NCBI GenBank assembly: GCA_025403435.1
Contig: CM046341.1
Location: 13,787,219-13,851,218 of the forward strand
DNA: 64,000 nt
Source of the DNA: Artocarpus heterophyllus
Taxonomy: Eukaryota > Streptophyta > Magnoliopsida > Rosales > Moraceae
Reading direction: 5' to 3'
The notes beneath the pieces were generated by a model, which saw only the letters and a program-made list of their open reading frames with translations, was not told the origin of the DNA and made no database searches. The translations under genes and the position numbers were made by a program. Shown one piece after another: positions 10,764-22,886 of the stretch. The first letter of the stretch is position 1. Every line of letters starts with the position of its first letter.

Positions 10764-13181
10764 TAACTTGACATATCAGTTATTTCTTTTTCTTTTGGTG
10801 AACAATATTTTTAAAAAGTACTGATAACAGGATATTAGGAGGCTTCCATGTCGATGCAAGTGAATTACGCTCAAGGATGAACATGTCATTGAGGTTGTCG
10901 AGGTTTTGATTTATAGACAATGTCTTAGATATTGTCAATAATGGATTTTTGAAAAAAAAAATAGATATCATGAGAAAAACTTGTAATTTTTTCTTATAAC
11001 TTTGTACAATGTTAAAATAATTGACCAAGTCAATAACATAATTAATACAACATTGATCTAATATGAGAGTTATATTGCTTACTATAAAAGGATACCATCA
11101 TTATACATATTGATTATATTTCTAATATTATTTTTATATACTCATTACAAACAATATACAATAATACAATAAAGTACATAAAAACTACCACTAAACATAA
11201 TAAAGTACACATAAACTTCATGTGCCTTTAATTCCAAAAGGAGTTTCTAGCCAGTTGAAAAACATCGTCTAGGTTTTGATCTTGATCTAAACAATACATC
11301 TGTTAGGATGTTACCCTTGAATAGTTTTGGATGTGCCGCATGTATGTTTATTGATCTCTTCCTACTATTAATCCATAAATTAGATATTGTTGATTTATCT
11401 AACTTGATAAATAGTCTTCATGGAATTTTAATAATATCTTAACACTAGTTTATGGCGATGAATATACAGGAATATTAAAGAAACCGTCTTGGTTTTATAC
11501 TTTTGAACTCATCTCTAGTTGAGAATTATAAAGAATATTATAAGTATAAGAATTTTTGTTAATTTTAAAGCTTATGTAGCAAAGCAAGGCAATAGAATCC
11601 TCATCAGTTGACTCATTTGAGTTGTATCACGTCTTCTTATACATTGCTTTATAATTGCCTCAATACCTTCACCTGCTGCCCTACAACCATGATCTTTATC
11701 TTGTGTAGCATACATAAATTTTTCTTCTCTAGTATATGGACTCAAGTGCATTTAATTAGACATTGTACTTTCTCCTTTTTCATAGTTTTTATCGTCATTA
11801 TCATCACCACCCCACCATAGTCATCATCGTCAGTGTCATCAGAATTATAACAAGATTTATGTGCTCCATAAAGAACAATAATTAGAACTAGTAGACAAAA
11901 ATAATAAAGATAAATTGCTCCAATAAAGGGAACCTTTCACAAAAATGAGTGTTTGGTCTCTAATCTTTTTCTTTTTTGGATTGAATCGATCACAACCTTT
12001 CATTTTAGTTACTGAGGGACTATTCTAACTAGACAGACGTTAAATGTGTGTTACTTGAGGAGCACATGACCATTTTAACAAGGGTATTTTAGTAAAATAC
12101 CTAATATGTTTTAAAAATTTAAAATCAAAACATAAAAAATAAAAAGCAATAAATATCTATTGTTTATAAATCAGAAATCTTTTTTAAAAAAAAAAAAAAA
12201 AATCTCCTTGAAGGTGTAGAACGGGCTTATCTTGACAACAGGGTTTTCAATGTAGTTATGACTAGAGGCGATGCAAAGATGGATGGCAGAGGCAAGGCCA
12301 AAGTTGGCGGTGGCAATAAAGGTTAGGCATGTAATGACTAGAAAAATACAGAAATTAATAAGTATAAGCTTAAAATTTATAAGTTCCTATTTTGGTAAGA
12401 ATTATGAGACATGCTCACGACAGAGCATGAAAATCTAAGAAAATAATTGACTATAGACAAATCAATACATTTTTTACTGTTTGAGTAAAATTTCGATCCG
12501 ATAGCTAAGTTTAAATTAATCATGTTTTGTGGAATTCAAAAATTTAAGCCATGTGTTTTCTCAAAAAACCCAAAAACTGAACATAGAAATTCAATTTGAA
12601 TTTTCACAATTCTATAATTATAGTAAATTTAGTAGTAAACAATACCGTTAAATTTTACAAGGATATTGTTAGGAAATAGTTTAAGATCAAGAGACCTTTT
12701 AGTTTAAAGTTAATGATGAATAGAGTTCATCAATAAGTAACCTTGAATTTAATATATTAAAATTTCAAGTACGAGTATGGCAATAAAGGTATACATATAG
12801 ACACTTTAACTCAGTTAAATGAAATTAGTAAGCTCTTATTTAATTTAAACAGTTTATTATTAGTGGAATTAAGGAACTATTGTTATAGGCACTAAGAACT
12901 TAGTTTATTTTAATAAAGGTTGAGAAAATCCTTGAATTAAATAATGTATTTACATATTTAAATCGAGGATTTTTCTGGAAATATCATGCGTGAATATTTG
13001 TAACTAAAGATTTAAAAAATTAATATAAATATTCCAAAATTCTATATAAATTTTAAAGTTAAATCATTAACTTTTATGATTTAATAATTTAGTTGATAAA
13101 TTCTAACGCGACTTAAGGCGGGAAAAAATTTCAATCCTTAAATAACTTGAAAATTTTAATTACAAGAATTTTTTTAGTGTA
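10764..13181. other. AT-rich intergenic DNA, no gene recognised
   Basis: No reading frame with recognisable similarity. A short GC-richer island at about 12200-12310 follows an A15 run. TGTAATGACTAG at about 12329 resembles the start of a Ty3/gypsy LTR that Copia-1 may have interrupted, but no matching end was found. Confidence 0.5.
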
Positions 13182-13186
13182 GTACA

Positions 13187-15214
13187 TGTTAGAAACAAAG
13201 TGCGCAGCGGAATTTTTAAAATTTTTCATCAGAGTATTTTCCAAAACACAAGTTTGACATGTTATATGTATAAATTAAACAGATCTTACTAACCTCAGTG
13301 TGCCGAAGAACCTCCGCGACCTGTGTAGAGAAGTAACGTTCCAGAAGAGCCTCAACCAACTGGTCTTCTTTTCTATCCTCTATCCACAACCGGAGTGAGT
13401 GTGGGCTCACACGTACAGCTCTTCCACCGGTGACTCTCCTTCCAACCAATAGAGAACCCAAAGCTAGTGTTCGTGATTTGTGAACAAAAGCTCTCAGGGA
13501 GTTTTCAAATGCTCACTAGAAGAGTATCACTCTTAATCTCTCAAATTGATCTGAGTAAATCATTAGACTCACTCCCTTTTTATACCTATTGGTCCTTGGG
13601 GTCAGTCTATATCAGATTAGGTCTCAAAAATCGAAACAGAATCAAGTTCGGATCAATATCTGATAAGATACGCGTGAAAAATGCGTAATCTTAACTGTCG
13701 CGGTCGGCATGCCGAACTGTGTGATAGGCAGGCCGAACTTAGTTCGGCAGGCTGAACTTTCTGATAGGCAGGCCGAACTGCCGAGAAAAAATCTCCGCGA
13801 ATCTTTTATTTTCCACCCAAGATTCTAAAGGATAAAGTCTCAGTTTTGATTCAAATAGCCCAATAGAAAAGATATCTGATCAAAACAAACTTTATCAAGA
13901 TAATCTCTAAGAAAATAAATCAATTCACAATAATTCTACAAGTTTATCTTGTTCTAATTGTTCAAAATTAAAACAACCGATAAACAGACAAGAATTATCC
14001 GAACGCCATAATTCAACAAGTTCATCTTGAACTAATTTCTTACATAATTAATTCAACCGATAAACAGACATGAATTATTTGATTCTTATAAATTTTAAAC
14101 CAATCTGATAAATCCGACATAAGTCACCAATTATTGGAAAAGCACGCCGTGTCGTTACAGGATTTTGTGAGCTAGCAAAGGGGACCAAAATGGACCTATA
14201 AAGTTCAAGCTCATGATAATTATGAAACCCAATATCCCAGATATACATTTCACAATTATCAACTCCAACGCTACTCCACTAAAAGCTTGGAGCTGCACTC
14301 TCGAACTTTATAGAATTACGAAGCTCGTGTAGCTAAGTCTCCATGACATATCATAGTGTATCGCATCCCCATATGATCATCCATAACCGGCTTAAGGACA
14401 AGTTCTGTCTTACCTTCCCGATTATTTTTATCTTACGTTCCATTGTCTCACCATTAGAAAACTTACCATCCAAAGATAGTATACCATTCGGTTACACCTA
14501 TGTATCCAAATGGTTGAGCGCTCCAGTTTTCCAATTACAGGACAACGCATATAAGAGGATATCATTACTCCTAAAGAGGAGCTATGGATTCCATATCTAT
14601 GAATAACAAGTCTACGCTACCAAGAGTCATGCCTCCAACGTACCGGCATGCATGCCACTATAGAGATGTGGAAGTCACCCATTGGTACATCAAAAGACAC
14701 AAATCGAGACAACGGGCCCATTATTCATCTCAGGATTAAGATACAATACAAATGATTGTCTAAAGTGAATCGATTTGCCAAGACAGAATTATTAATCCAA
14801 ATCAATTCACTTTATGTTCCGATCCAACACATCGTCACCTATGACAACGCGCCAATGTTTCTATTCACGGAGTCCAACTCCGATGGCCAAGACAAACCAT
14901 CTCCCAAAAGCGATATAGACAACATAACAATCTTTACATGAATAAAGCGCCCAACTTTATTCCCTCGATTGCGGATCATATATTTTAGACCATCACCTTA
15001 AGAGTCGTGTCTACCGCATAATCATCCCATCATATGCCCAACTCTTAAGGTTTAGACTGACAGTCTCAGACTACTGTTTGCTTATCATACATTCAACAAA
15101 TATGAACATAAAGAGGACAATATTTGGTATATATAAATGAATAAATTCTTTATTGATAAAAATGTCTCCAAAAACGTATTACATTTTTACTCCTTAGAGC
15201 ATACATGTCTAACA
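13187..15214 (-). repeat. Copia-1 3' LTR
   Basis: 2028 bp. It matches 20848-22881 over its full length, with substitutions and small indels (for example two bases missing near 13450 and a changed GC-rich motif near 13740). In element orientation it begins TGTTAGACATG. It holds the same TATA box (13574-13584) and small open frame (minus strand 13461-13216) as the 5' LTR. Confidence 0.95.
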
Positions 15215-15228
15215 ATCTCCCACTTGCA
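15215..15228 (-). other. Copia-1 polypurine tract
   Basis: On the minus strand AAGTGGGAGAT directly abuts the 3' LTR, the usual place for plus-strand priming. The same AAGTGGGAGAT precedes the 3' LTR of Copia-3. Confidence 0.7.
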
Positions 15229-18200
15229 CTAAGTGAGTAAATACTGAAAATTTCGCATCCCCATAGCTTCCACATGCCTCTCGAAGACTCTCCCAGTAAG
15301 TGTCTTCGTGAATGGATCAGCTAAATTGTCCTCTGACGCGATCTTGCATACCGTGACATGCCCGCTCTCAACGAAGTCCTTTATCACATGATACTTCCGA
15401 TCAATATGCTTACTCTTCTTGTGAAATCTTGGTTCCTTAGCATTAGCTACCGCCGCACTGTTATCACAGTACAGTGATACCGCTTTATCCACACCAGGAA
15501 CTACCTCAAGATCCCCAAGGAACTTGCGGAGCCACACTGCTTCTTTCGAAGCATCACTAGCCGCCACATACTCGGCCTCCATCGTTGAATCCGAAGTGCA
15601 ATCTTGCTTCGCACTTCTCCAACTGATGGCACCGCCACCCAGAGTAAACACAAACCCTGAAGTCGATTTCCTAGAATCCAGGCAGGATTGAAAATCTGAA
15701 TCAGTGTATCCTAGAGGAGTCAAGTCCTCACCTGAATACACAAGCATAAACCCCCGAGTCCTTCTCAGGTACTTGAAAATATGCTTTACCGCAACCCAAT
15801 GGTTCGGTCCTGGATCCGCCTGAAATCGACTCACTATCCCGACCGCATAGCTAATATCCGGTCGAGTGCAAAGCATGGCATACATGAGACTACCCACTGT
15901 CGAAGCATAAGGCACCTTCTTCATGTATTCTCTTTCTTCATAAGACTTTGGAGAGTCTTTCTTAGAAAGAGTAATTCCAGACCTAGATGGTTGCCCACCT
16001 TTCTTGGAATCCTGCATTGCAAACCTCCTGAGAATTTTATCTATGTAGCCGGCCTGTGACAAAGCTATCATTTTGTTCTTCCTATCCCGAAAGATCTGGA
16101 TACCGAGAACAAAATTAGCCTCACCCAAGTCCTTCATGTCAAACTGCTTGGTCAACCATAATTTGACCGATGACAATGCCCCAACGTCATTGCCAATTAG
16201 CAGAATGTCATCTACATAGAGTAGTAGAAAAACCACCTTCCCATTCTTAATGTGTTTGTAAACACATGGCTCATCCACATTTTGTGAGAACCCATAAGTC
16301 TTGATCACATGATCAAATCTTATGTTCCAAGAACGAGAAGCCTGCTTAAGTCCATAAATAGACTTTAGCAACTTACAAACCTTACCCTCTTGACCCGTGA
16401 CCTTGAACCCGTCTGGTTGTTCTATATAAATGGACTCATCAAGATAGCCATTCAGAAAACCGTCTTGACATCCATCTGCCAAATCTCGTAGTCGAGAGCG
16501 GCAGCTATGGACAAGAGAATCCGGATGGACTTAAGCATGGCTACAGGCGAAAAGGTTTCCTCATAATCGATTCCTTCCTTTTGCGTATAACCCTTAGCTA
16601 CAAGTCTAGCCTTAAAGGTTTCGACCTTTCCATCCACTCCTCTTTTCCTCTTGTAGATCCACTTACTCCCTATGGGTTTTACCCCTTCGGGAAGATCCAC
16701 AAGCTCCCAGACCCGATTAGTCTCCATAGACTTCATCTCAATGTTCATGGCCTCTGTCCAGAGTCTTGAATCAACATCCTCCATAGCTTCTGCGTAAGTA
16801 TAAGGATCCCTGTCATGTTCATCCGGTTCAGCCAAAAAGACCTCCCCATTGAACATATACCTCTCAGGTTGACGCCCGATCCTCCCACTACGCCGAAGCC
16901 CCTGAGGTTGTTGTTCAGGTTTGTTTGGTTTTTCTACACCGATCGGAATGGTTTCGTTCGGAACCTCCGGAGTAAACGGATCACCCCTCAACCCCTCAAG
17001 CACCACTTTGCTTTGAGGTTTAAAGTCGTTCATGTAACTCTCCTCAAGGAAAGTTGCATTAGTTGAAACCACGACTTTATTTTCCTTTGGGTTATAAAAA
17101 TAACCCCCTTTAGTCCCTTTTGGATATCCTACAAACACGCAAACTTCTGAACGTGCTTCCAACTTATTCGGATCCTTAAACAGGACATGAGTTGGACATC
17201 CCCATATGCGAATATGGTTTAAGGATGTCTTCCGTCTTGTCCACAACTCGTGAGGAGTTTTAGGGACCGATTTTGAAGGCACATTGTTCAAAAGATAACA
17301 TGCGGTTTGTAGTGCATATCCCCAAAAGGATAAAGGCAATGATGAATAACTCATCATGGACCGAATCATGTCCAACAAAGTCCTATTCCTTCTCTCTGCT
17401 ACGTCATTCTGCTGCGGAGTACCCGGCGCAGTCAAATGGGATAAAATCCCATTCTTTAACAAGTGTCCCAAGAACTCATCAGAAAGGTATTCCCCACCTC
17501 GATCAGATCGAAGTGCCTTTATGGGTCTACCTAATTGCTTCTCCACTTCAGCCCGAAACGCCCTGAACTTATCATAAGTTTCGCTTTTGTGGTGCATTAG
17601 GTACACATACCCATATCTTGAGTAATCGTCAATAAAAGTAATGAAGTACTCATACCCTTCTCGTGCCCGGATGTTCATCGGTCCGCAAACATTACTATGC
17701 ACAAGTTCTAGAACCCCTTCGGCCCTATTGCCCTTAGACCCGTATGGTCTTTTGGTCATTTTACCCTCCAAACAAGACTCACATTGAGGTATAGATTCCA
17801 CCTTTAAGTGACTTAAAGGTCCATCCCTTACCAACCTTTGAATCCTATTTAGGTTAATATGGCCAAGGCGCAAATGCCAAAGATAAGTCTTATTAGAGTG
17901 AGAAGTTTTAAGTCTTTTTGAGTCATTATCATTTATCTCAGCATTAAGCAATAGGTCCATCTTAGGTTTGATAAAATATAGATTATTTTGCATCCATCCA
18001 GAACAGATAAAAGATTTGTTTTTACGAATCACCACTTTTTCATTAGAAGATACCACGTAGGAGTCTTTAAATAAAGAAGATACATAAATTAAATTCCTTT
18101 TAAATTTAGGAACATAAAAACAATCTCGCAAAATTAAACTCCTATAATTATCAAAATAAAGATGGACATCTCCCACTGCTTCCGCTGAGACCAAGGATCC

Positions 18201-19181
18201 ATCGCCCATCCGAAGCGTTAAGTCTTCACGAAGTAGACTTCTCGTTTCTTTGAATCCCTGCAGAGAAACACAAACATGATTAGTTGCACCGGAATCTATG
18301 ACCCAAATGTCACTGGATTCCTCAACCAAACAAGTTTCTAAATATAGAAGATCACACCTACCTCCCTTGGAAAGGAAGTCCTTGCAATGCTTCTTTATAT
18401 GCCCGACCTTACCACAAAAGAAGCACTTAAGCTTCTTTGGGTTCTTCTTCTTCTTCTTCTTGCTCTTGGCAGCAATAGGAATAGAAGACTTCCCACTTTT
18501 GGCCCGTTGCTTCTTTCCATTCCCAGAGTTAGGATTGGAACCAGAAGCAGCTACCATATTGGCCTCTCCACCAGCAGGAGACTCCCTGATCAGCAGTTCA
18601 AACTCTTGTAACTGTTTCATCAGTTCTGTCAAGGTCATATCCCATCTATTGCTTAGATTAAAAGTAGCTCTAAACGGAATAAATTCCTTAGACAGAGTCT
18701 CAAAGACCATAGTCATCTGAGTTTCAGCATCGATGTCGGCTCCATTGGTTTGAGCCTCAGCGAGGTAACCCATGACCAACATCATGTGCTCCTTTACAGA
18801 TGTCCCCGGTCTCTGTCTACAGTTTAAGAGTTTCCGAAGCGCCCCTTGCCGCTTTGTTATGGCCTGGCCTCCAAACATGTCCTCAAGATTATCCAAGATC
18901 TGCTTCGCAGTCTCATAATCCTGATGTTGAGCCTGCAGCACGTTATTCATGGTAGCCATAACATAGCAGCGGGCCTGATCATTAGCATCTTTCCAGCGGT
19001 CGTACGCTTGGAATTGCTCATTACTTGAGTCTCCCGTAGGCTCGGGAGGACAAGGAGTTGTCAGAACATATTTCAGTTTCTCAAAGGAAAGGACGATGTC
19101 CAGGTTCCGTTTCCAATCATTATAGTTCTCACCGGTTAATTGGTTTTTGTCAAGTATCGATGATAAAGCGTTTTTAGACAT
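15229..19181 (-). pseudogene. Copia-1 gag-pol polyprotein, one frameshift
   Basis: The probable start is the ATG at 19181, giving [20 protein letters not shown]; the frame extends further upstream without similarity. Landmarks in order: Gag; CCHC zinc knuckle [14 protein letters not shown] (18425-18384); aspartic protease [12 protein letters not shown] (around 18300); integrase with an H-H-C-C region (GHINL, CESC) and DDE-type core; reverse transcriptase with YVDDIL (16218-16201); RNase H to the stop at 15229. The frame breaks near 16459, just after the RT motif QMDVKT, where one base is missing compared with Copia-2 at 26955. No other stop was seen over ~1300 codons, so the break is probably recent. 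The encoded proteins make virus-like particles and carry out reverse transcription and integration. Confidence 0.93.
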
Positions 19182-20829
19182 TTTCAATCTACAATAAAGA
19201 GTCATATACCAAACATAAGCAAACATATATAATAATTTAGTAAGATAACACAATCATGTAAATTATACAAATGTGTTTATGTGTCAAAACCTTGAAAATA
19301 TCACAACCTTACAACGATAATTCCCAACTCAGAATTCAACAAGCTCCTAGGGGAGTCATGCCAAATTCAATCAGGAACACGGATCCCCTCCTGATTAATA
19401 TATGCCATCCAGGACCCGTATGATCCAGCATATACTAATAATCGTTTCTTTGGCCATTAATTTTATTAACAGAGCTCCTAGGGGAGGTTAATAATAAAAT
19501 TAACGTGAGTGTATAACCACCGTTTTAATATTTTATCCATGATTTATAATCACCACCTAGGGGTGTGCAACCATAAATCATACTAAAATACCTTATCCTT
19601 TCAGAGATCCAATCTGGTACATGATAGAAATCCCTTCCTAGGGGTTGGGACCATCATGTTCTTCCTATGGACCAACGATGGAGGCCTTAGGTTCTCTCTT
19701 CGAAAACCTTCTCCCACTCAATCTTTTGAAGTCAAGGTTTTATTTTGAAATTATGCATGAACAAATTTAATATGAGCGGCACTCCCTATTCTATATGACA
19801 TGTTATCAATATAAATGGTAAATCATATTATAATGCAGACAAGCAAAGCAATCAAGCAAAGCTACAAGCATAATAATAATAATAACCGTAATATTATGGT
19901 TCCACCCTAGAGAATAGAAAAAACTAAGATTACAAGAGAATAATCGAGACAATTATCGATTCTTCATCCTTGAATCCTCAAGCTGTATCCTTCTTCATGT
20001 AATATCCATCTTCAAGTCCTCAATCCCGTATGAATCGAACACTTCATATTTCCGGTCATATCCAAATTTAATGTTTCTCAGAATCGTCCCAAAAATAAAA
20101 TTAAAACTGCACCAAAAAATTGCACCTTTTCTGGACACCTGGCTGCTCTCGGTCGGCAGGCCGATCTGGGTGATCGGTCTGCCGATCATGGTGGTTCGGC
20201 CTGCTGAACATGAAGGTTCGGCCTGCCGGCAGAGCACCAAAATTTCTGCCCCACTGTCTGCCTGCCGGACCGTACGACCGGCCTGCCGATCTGTGACCTT
20301 CGGCTTGCCGAACTGTGAGGTCCGGCATGCCGACCGAGCAGAAAACCCTCAATCCAGAAAATACAATTTTAATGCAATTCATCAATTTTATTTTCAACAA
20401 TTCAAAAACATAAAATTAGAGACTCAGGAAATACCTGGAGGCGCCATCATCAATCTTTAAGTTCCGACTTCTCGTTCCGTCTTCTCCGAATAATTATTTA
20501 ATTACAAAATTCTTACAAATTAAAAATTAAATAATAATTTCTAGACGGAGATGATAGTCCGTCATCTAATTACATGAAAAACCTAGATACACATTCTAAC
20601 CTCTAAGGAACCATAACCGGTATTAATTAATTAATAAATAATTAAACAACAATTTAATCAACCATAATTAATTAATAAACATTCACCATATAATCCATGA
20701 CAACATATATATTATATAGAAACCTAGAGTGCCATCTCTCTATAAAATTTAATTCAAGCATTGGAGAGATTAAGATCACAAAATTTATGCATATAACATG
20801 ATCACAAACTTGCAAATTTATGTAAAAAC
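19182..20829 (-). other. Copia-1 long untranslated leader
   Basis: About 1.65 kb between primer site and gag without a recognisable coding frame. Two motif sets stand out: four CCTAGGGG words at 19346, 19477, 19556 and 19637, and a GC-rich array of CGGCNNGCCG-type half-palindromes at 20150-20340. Both are candidates for RNA packaging or dimer signals; that is inference. Confidence 0.6.
20150..20340. repeat. GC-rich array of imperfect palindromes in the Copia-1 leader
   Basis: About ten diverged copies of the type TTCGGCCTGCCGAA (6-bp complementary arms around two bases) are spaced 15-35 bp apart in otherwise AT-rich sequence. Related copies lie in the LTRs at 13701-13785 and 21364-21450 and in the Copia-2 LTR at 29642-29702. 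Confidence 0.75.
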
Positions 20830-20835
20830 CTCGGC

Positions 20836-20847
20836 TCTGATACCAAT
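20836..20847 (-). other. Copia-1 primer-binding site (tRNA-iMet)
   Basis: On the minus strand the LTR end is followed by AATTGGTATCAGAGCCGAGG. TGGTATCAGAGC is complementary to the 3' end of plant initiator methionine tRNA, the usual copia minus-strand primer. This fixes the element's orientation. Confidence 0.92.
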
Positions 20848-20876
20848 TGTTGGAAACAAAGTGCGCAGCGGAATTT

Positions 20877-21110
20877 TTAAAATTTTTCATCAGAGTATTT
20901 TCCAAAACACAAGTTTGACATGTTATATGTATAAATTAAACAGATCTTACTAACCTCAGTGTGCCGAAGAACCTCCGCGACCTGTGTAGAGAAGTAACGT
21001 TCCAGAAGAGCCTCAACCAACTGGTCTTCTTTGCTATTCTCTATCCACAACCGGAGTGAGTGTGGGCTCACACGTACAGCTCTTCCACCGGTGACTCTCC
21101 TTCCAACCAA
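20877..21110 (-). CDS. Conserved small open frame inside copia LTRs (77 codons)
   Basis: Starting MVGRRVTGGRAVRVSPHSLR, this frame lies after the LTR TATA box, so it would be in the 5' leader of the element RNA. It recurs in the 3' LTR (13461-13216) and, with several amino-acid changes but still open, in the diverged Copia-2 LTR (29955-30182). A splice-donor-like GAG|GTTAGTAAG falls inside it. No similarity to a known protein is recognised. It may be conserved for RNA reasons rather than coding; translation is unproven. Confidence 0.3.
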   Translation of the reverse strand: MVGRRVTGGRAVRVSPHSLRLWIENSKEDQLVEALLERYFSTQVAEVLRHTEVSKICLIYTYNMSNLCFGKYSDEKF

Positions 21111-21236
21111 TAGAGAGAACCCAAAGCTAGTGTTCGTGATTTGTGAACAAAAGCTCTCAGGGAGTTTTCAGATGCTCACTAGAAGAGTATCACTCTTAAT
21201 CTCTCAAATTGATCTGAGTAAATCATTAGACTCACT

Positions 21237-21247
21237 CCCTTTTTATA
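21237..21247 (-). promoter_or_regulatory. Copia-1 LTR TATA box
   Basis: TATAAAAAGGG on the minus strand, also in the 3' LTR at 13574-13584. The Copia-2 equivalent is TATATAAAAGGG at 29818-29829. Its position implies a start roughly 30 bases downstream and an R-U5 of about 0.35 kb. Confidence 0.65.
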
Positions 21248-22886
21248 CCTATTGGTCCTTGGGGTCAGTCTATATCAGATTAGGTCTCAAAAATCGAAAC
21301 AGAATCAAGTTCGGATCAATATCTGATAAGATACGCGTGAAAAATGCGTAATCTTAACTGTCGCGGTCGGCATGCCGAACTATGTGATAGGCAGGCCGAA
21401 CTGGCCAGTTCGGCAGGCTGAACTTTCTGATAGGCAGGCCGAACTGCCAAGAAAAAAATCTCCACGAATCTTTTATTTTCCACCCGAGATTCTAAAGGAT
21501 AAAGTCTCAGTTTTGATTCAAATAGCCCAATAGAAAAGATATCTGATCAAAACAAACTTTATCAAGATAATCTCTAAGAAAATAAATCAATTCACAATAA
21601 TTCTACAAGTTTATCTTGTTCTAATTGTCCAAAATTAAAACAACCGATAAACAGACAAGAATTATCCGAACGCCATAATTCAACAAGTTCATCTTGAACT
21701 AATTTCTTACATAATTAATTCAACCGATAAACAGACATGAATTATTTGATTCTTATAAATTTTAAACCAATCTGATAAATCCGACATAAGTCACCAATTA
21801 TTGGAAAAGCACGCCGTGTCGTTACAGGTTTTTGTGAGCTAGCAAAGGGGACCAAAATGGACCTATAAAGTTCAAGCTCATGATAATTATGAAACCCAAT
21901 ATCCTAGATATACATTTCACAATTATCAACTCCAACGCTACTCCACTAAAAGCTTGGAGCTGCACTCTCGAACTTTATAGAATTACGAAGCTCGTGTAGC
22001 TAAGTCTCCATGACATATCATAGTGTATCGCATCCCCATATGATCATCCATAACCGGCTTAAGGACAAGTTCTGTCTTACCTTCCCGATTATTTTTATCT
22101 TACGTTCCATTGTCTCACCATTAGAAAACTTACCATCCAAAGATAGTATACCATTCGGTTACACCTATGTATCCAAATGGTTGAGCGCTCCAGTTTTCCA
22201 ATTACAGGACAACGCATATAAGAGGATATCATTACTCCTAAAGAGGAGCTATGGATTCCATATCTATGAATAACAAGTCTACGCTACCAAGAGTCATGCC
22301 TCCAATGTACCGGCATGCATGCCACTATAGAGATGTGGGAGTCACCCATTGGTACATCAAAAGACACAAATCGAGACAACGGGCCCATTATTCATCTCAG
22401 GATTAAGATACAATACAAATGATTGTCTAAAGTGAATCGATTTGCCAAGACAGAATTATTAATCCAAATCAATTCACTTTATGTCCCGATCCAACACATC
22501 GTCACCTATGACAACGCGCCAATGTTTCTATTCATGGAGTCCAACTCCGATGGCCAAGACAAACCATCTCCCAAAAGCGATATAGACAACATAACAATCT
22601 TTACATGAATAAAGCGCCCAACTTTATTCCCTCGATTGCGGATCATATATTTTAGACCATCACCTTAAGAGTCGTGTCTACCGCATAATCATCCCATCAT
22701 ATGCCCAACTCTTAAGGTTTAGACTGACAGTCTCAGACTACTGTTTGCTTATCATACATTCAACAAATATGAACGTAAAGAGGACAATATTTGGTATATA
22801 TAAATGAATAAATTCTTTATTGATAAAAATGTCTCCAAAAACGTATTACATTTTTACTCCTTAAAGCATACATGTCTAACAGTACA

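Larger units (their letters stand above)
13187..22881 (-). mobile_element. Copia-1: near-complete Ty1/copia LTR retrotransposon
   Basis: A 9695-bp element flanked by the 5-bp duplication GTACA (13182-13186 and 22882-22886). Left LTR 13187-15214 and right LTR 20848-22881 begin TGTT and end AACA and differ only at scattered sites, pointing to a recent insertion. Transcription runs leftward, so the right LTR is the 5' LTR. A tRNA-iMet primer site, a 1.6-kb leader, one gag-pol frame in the order Gag, protease, integrase, reverse transcriptase, RNase H (copia order), and a purine-rich tract beside the 3' LTR are all present. One missing base in pol is the only coding break seen. Confidence 0.95.
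20848..22881 (-). repeat. Copia-1 5' LTR
   Basis: 2034 bp, reading leftward. The TATA box is at 21247-21237. Sequence downstream of it (R-U5) contains the conserved small open frame at 21110-20877. The GC-rich palindrome motifs (21364-21450) lie just upstream of the TATA box in transcription order. Confidence 0.95.

Noticed and set aside
14343..14606. 87-codon plus-strand frame in the Copia-1 LTR, repeated at 22010
   Set aside because: It is repeated only because the LTR is; it is antisense to element transcription and its match in Copia-2 is broken.
16445..16482. Programmed frameshift in Copia-1 pol
   Set aside because: Plant copia elements use one gag-pol frame, the break lies inside reverse transcriptase, and Copia-2 has the extra base and no shift here.
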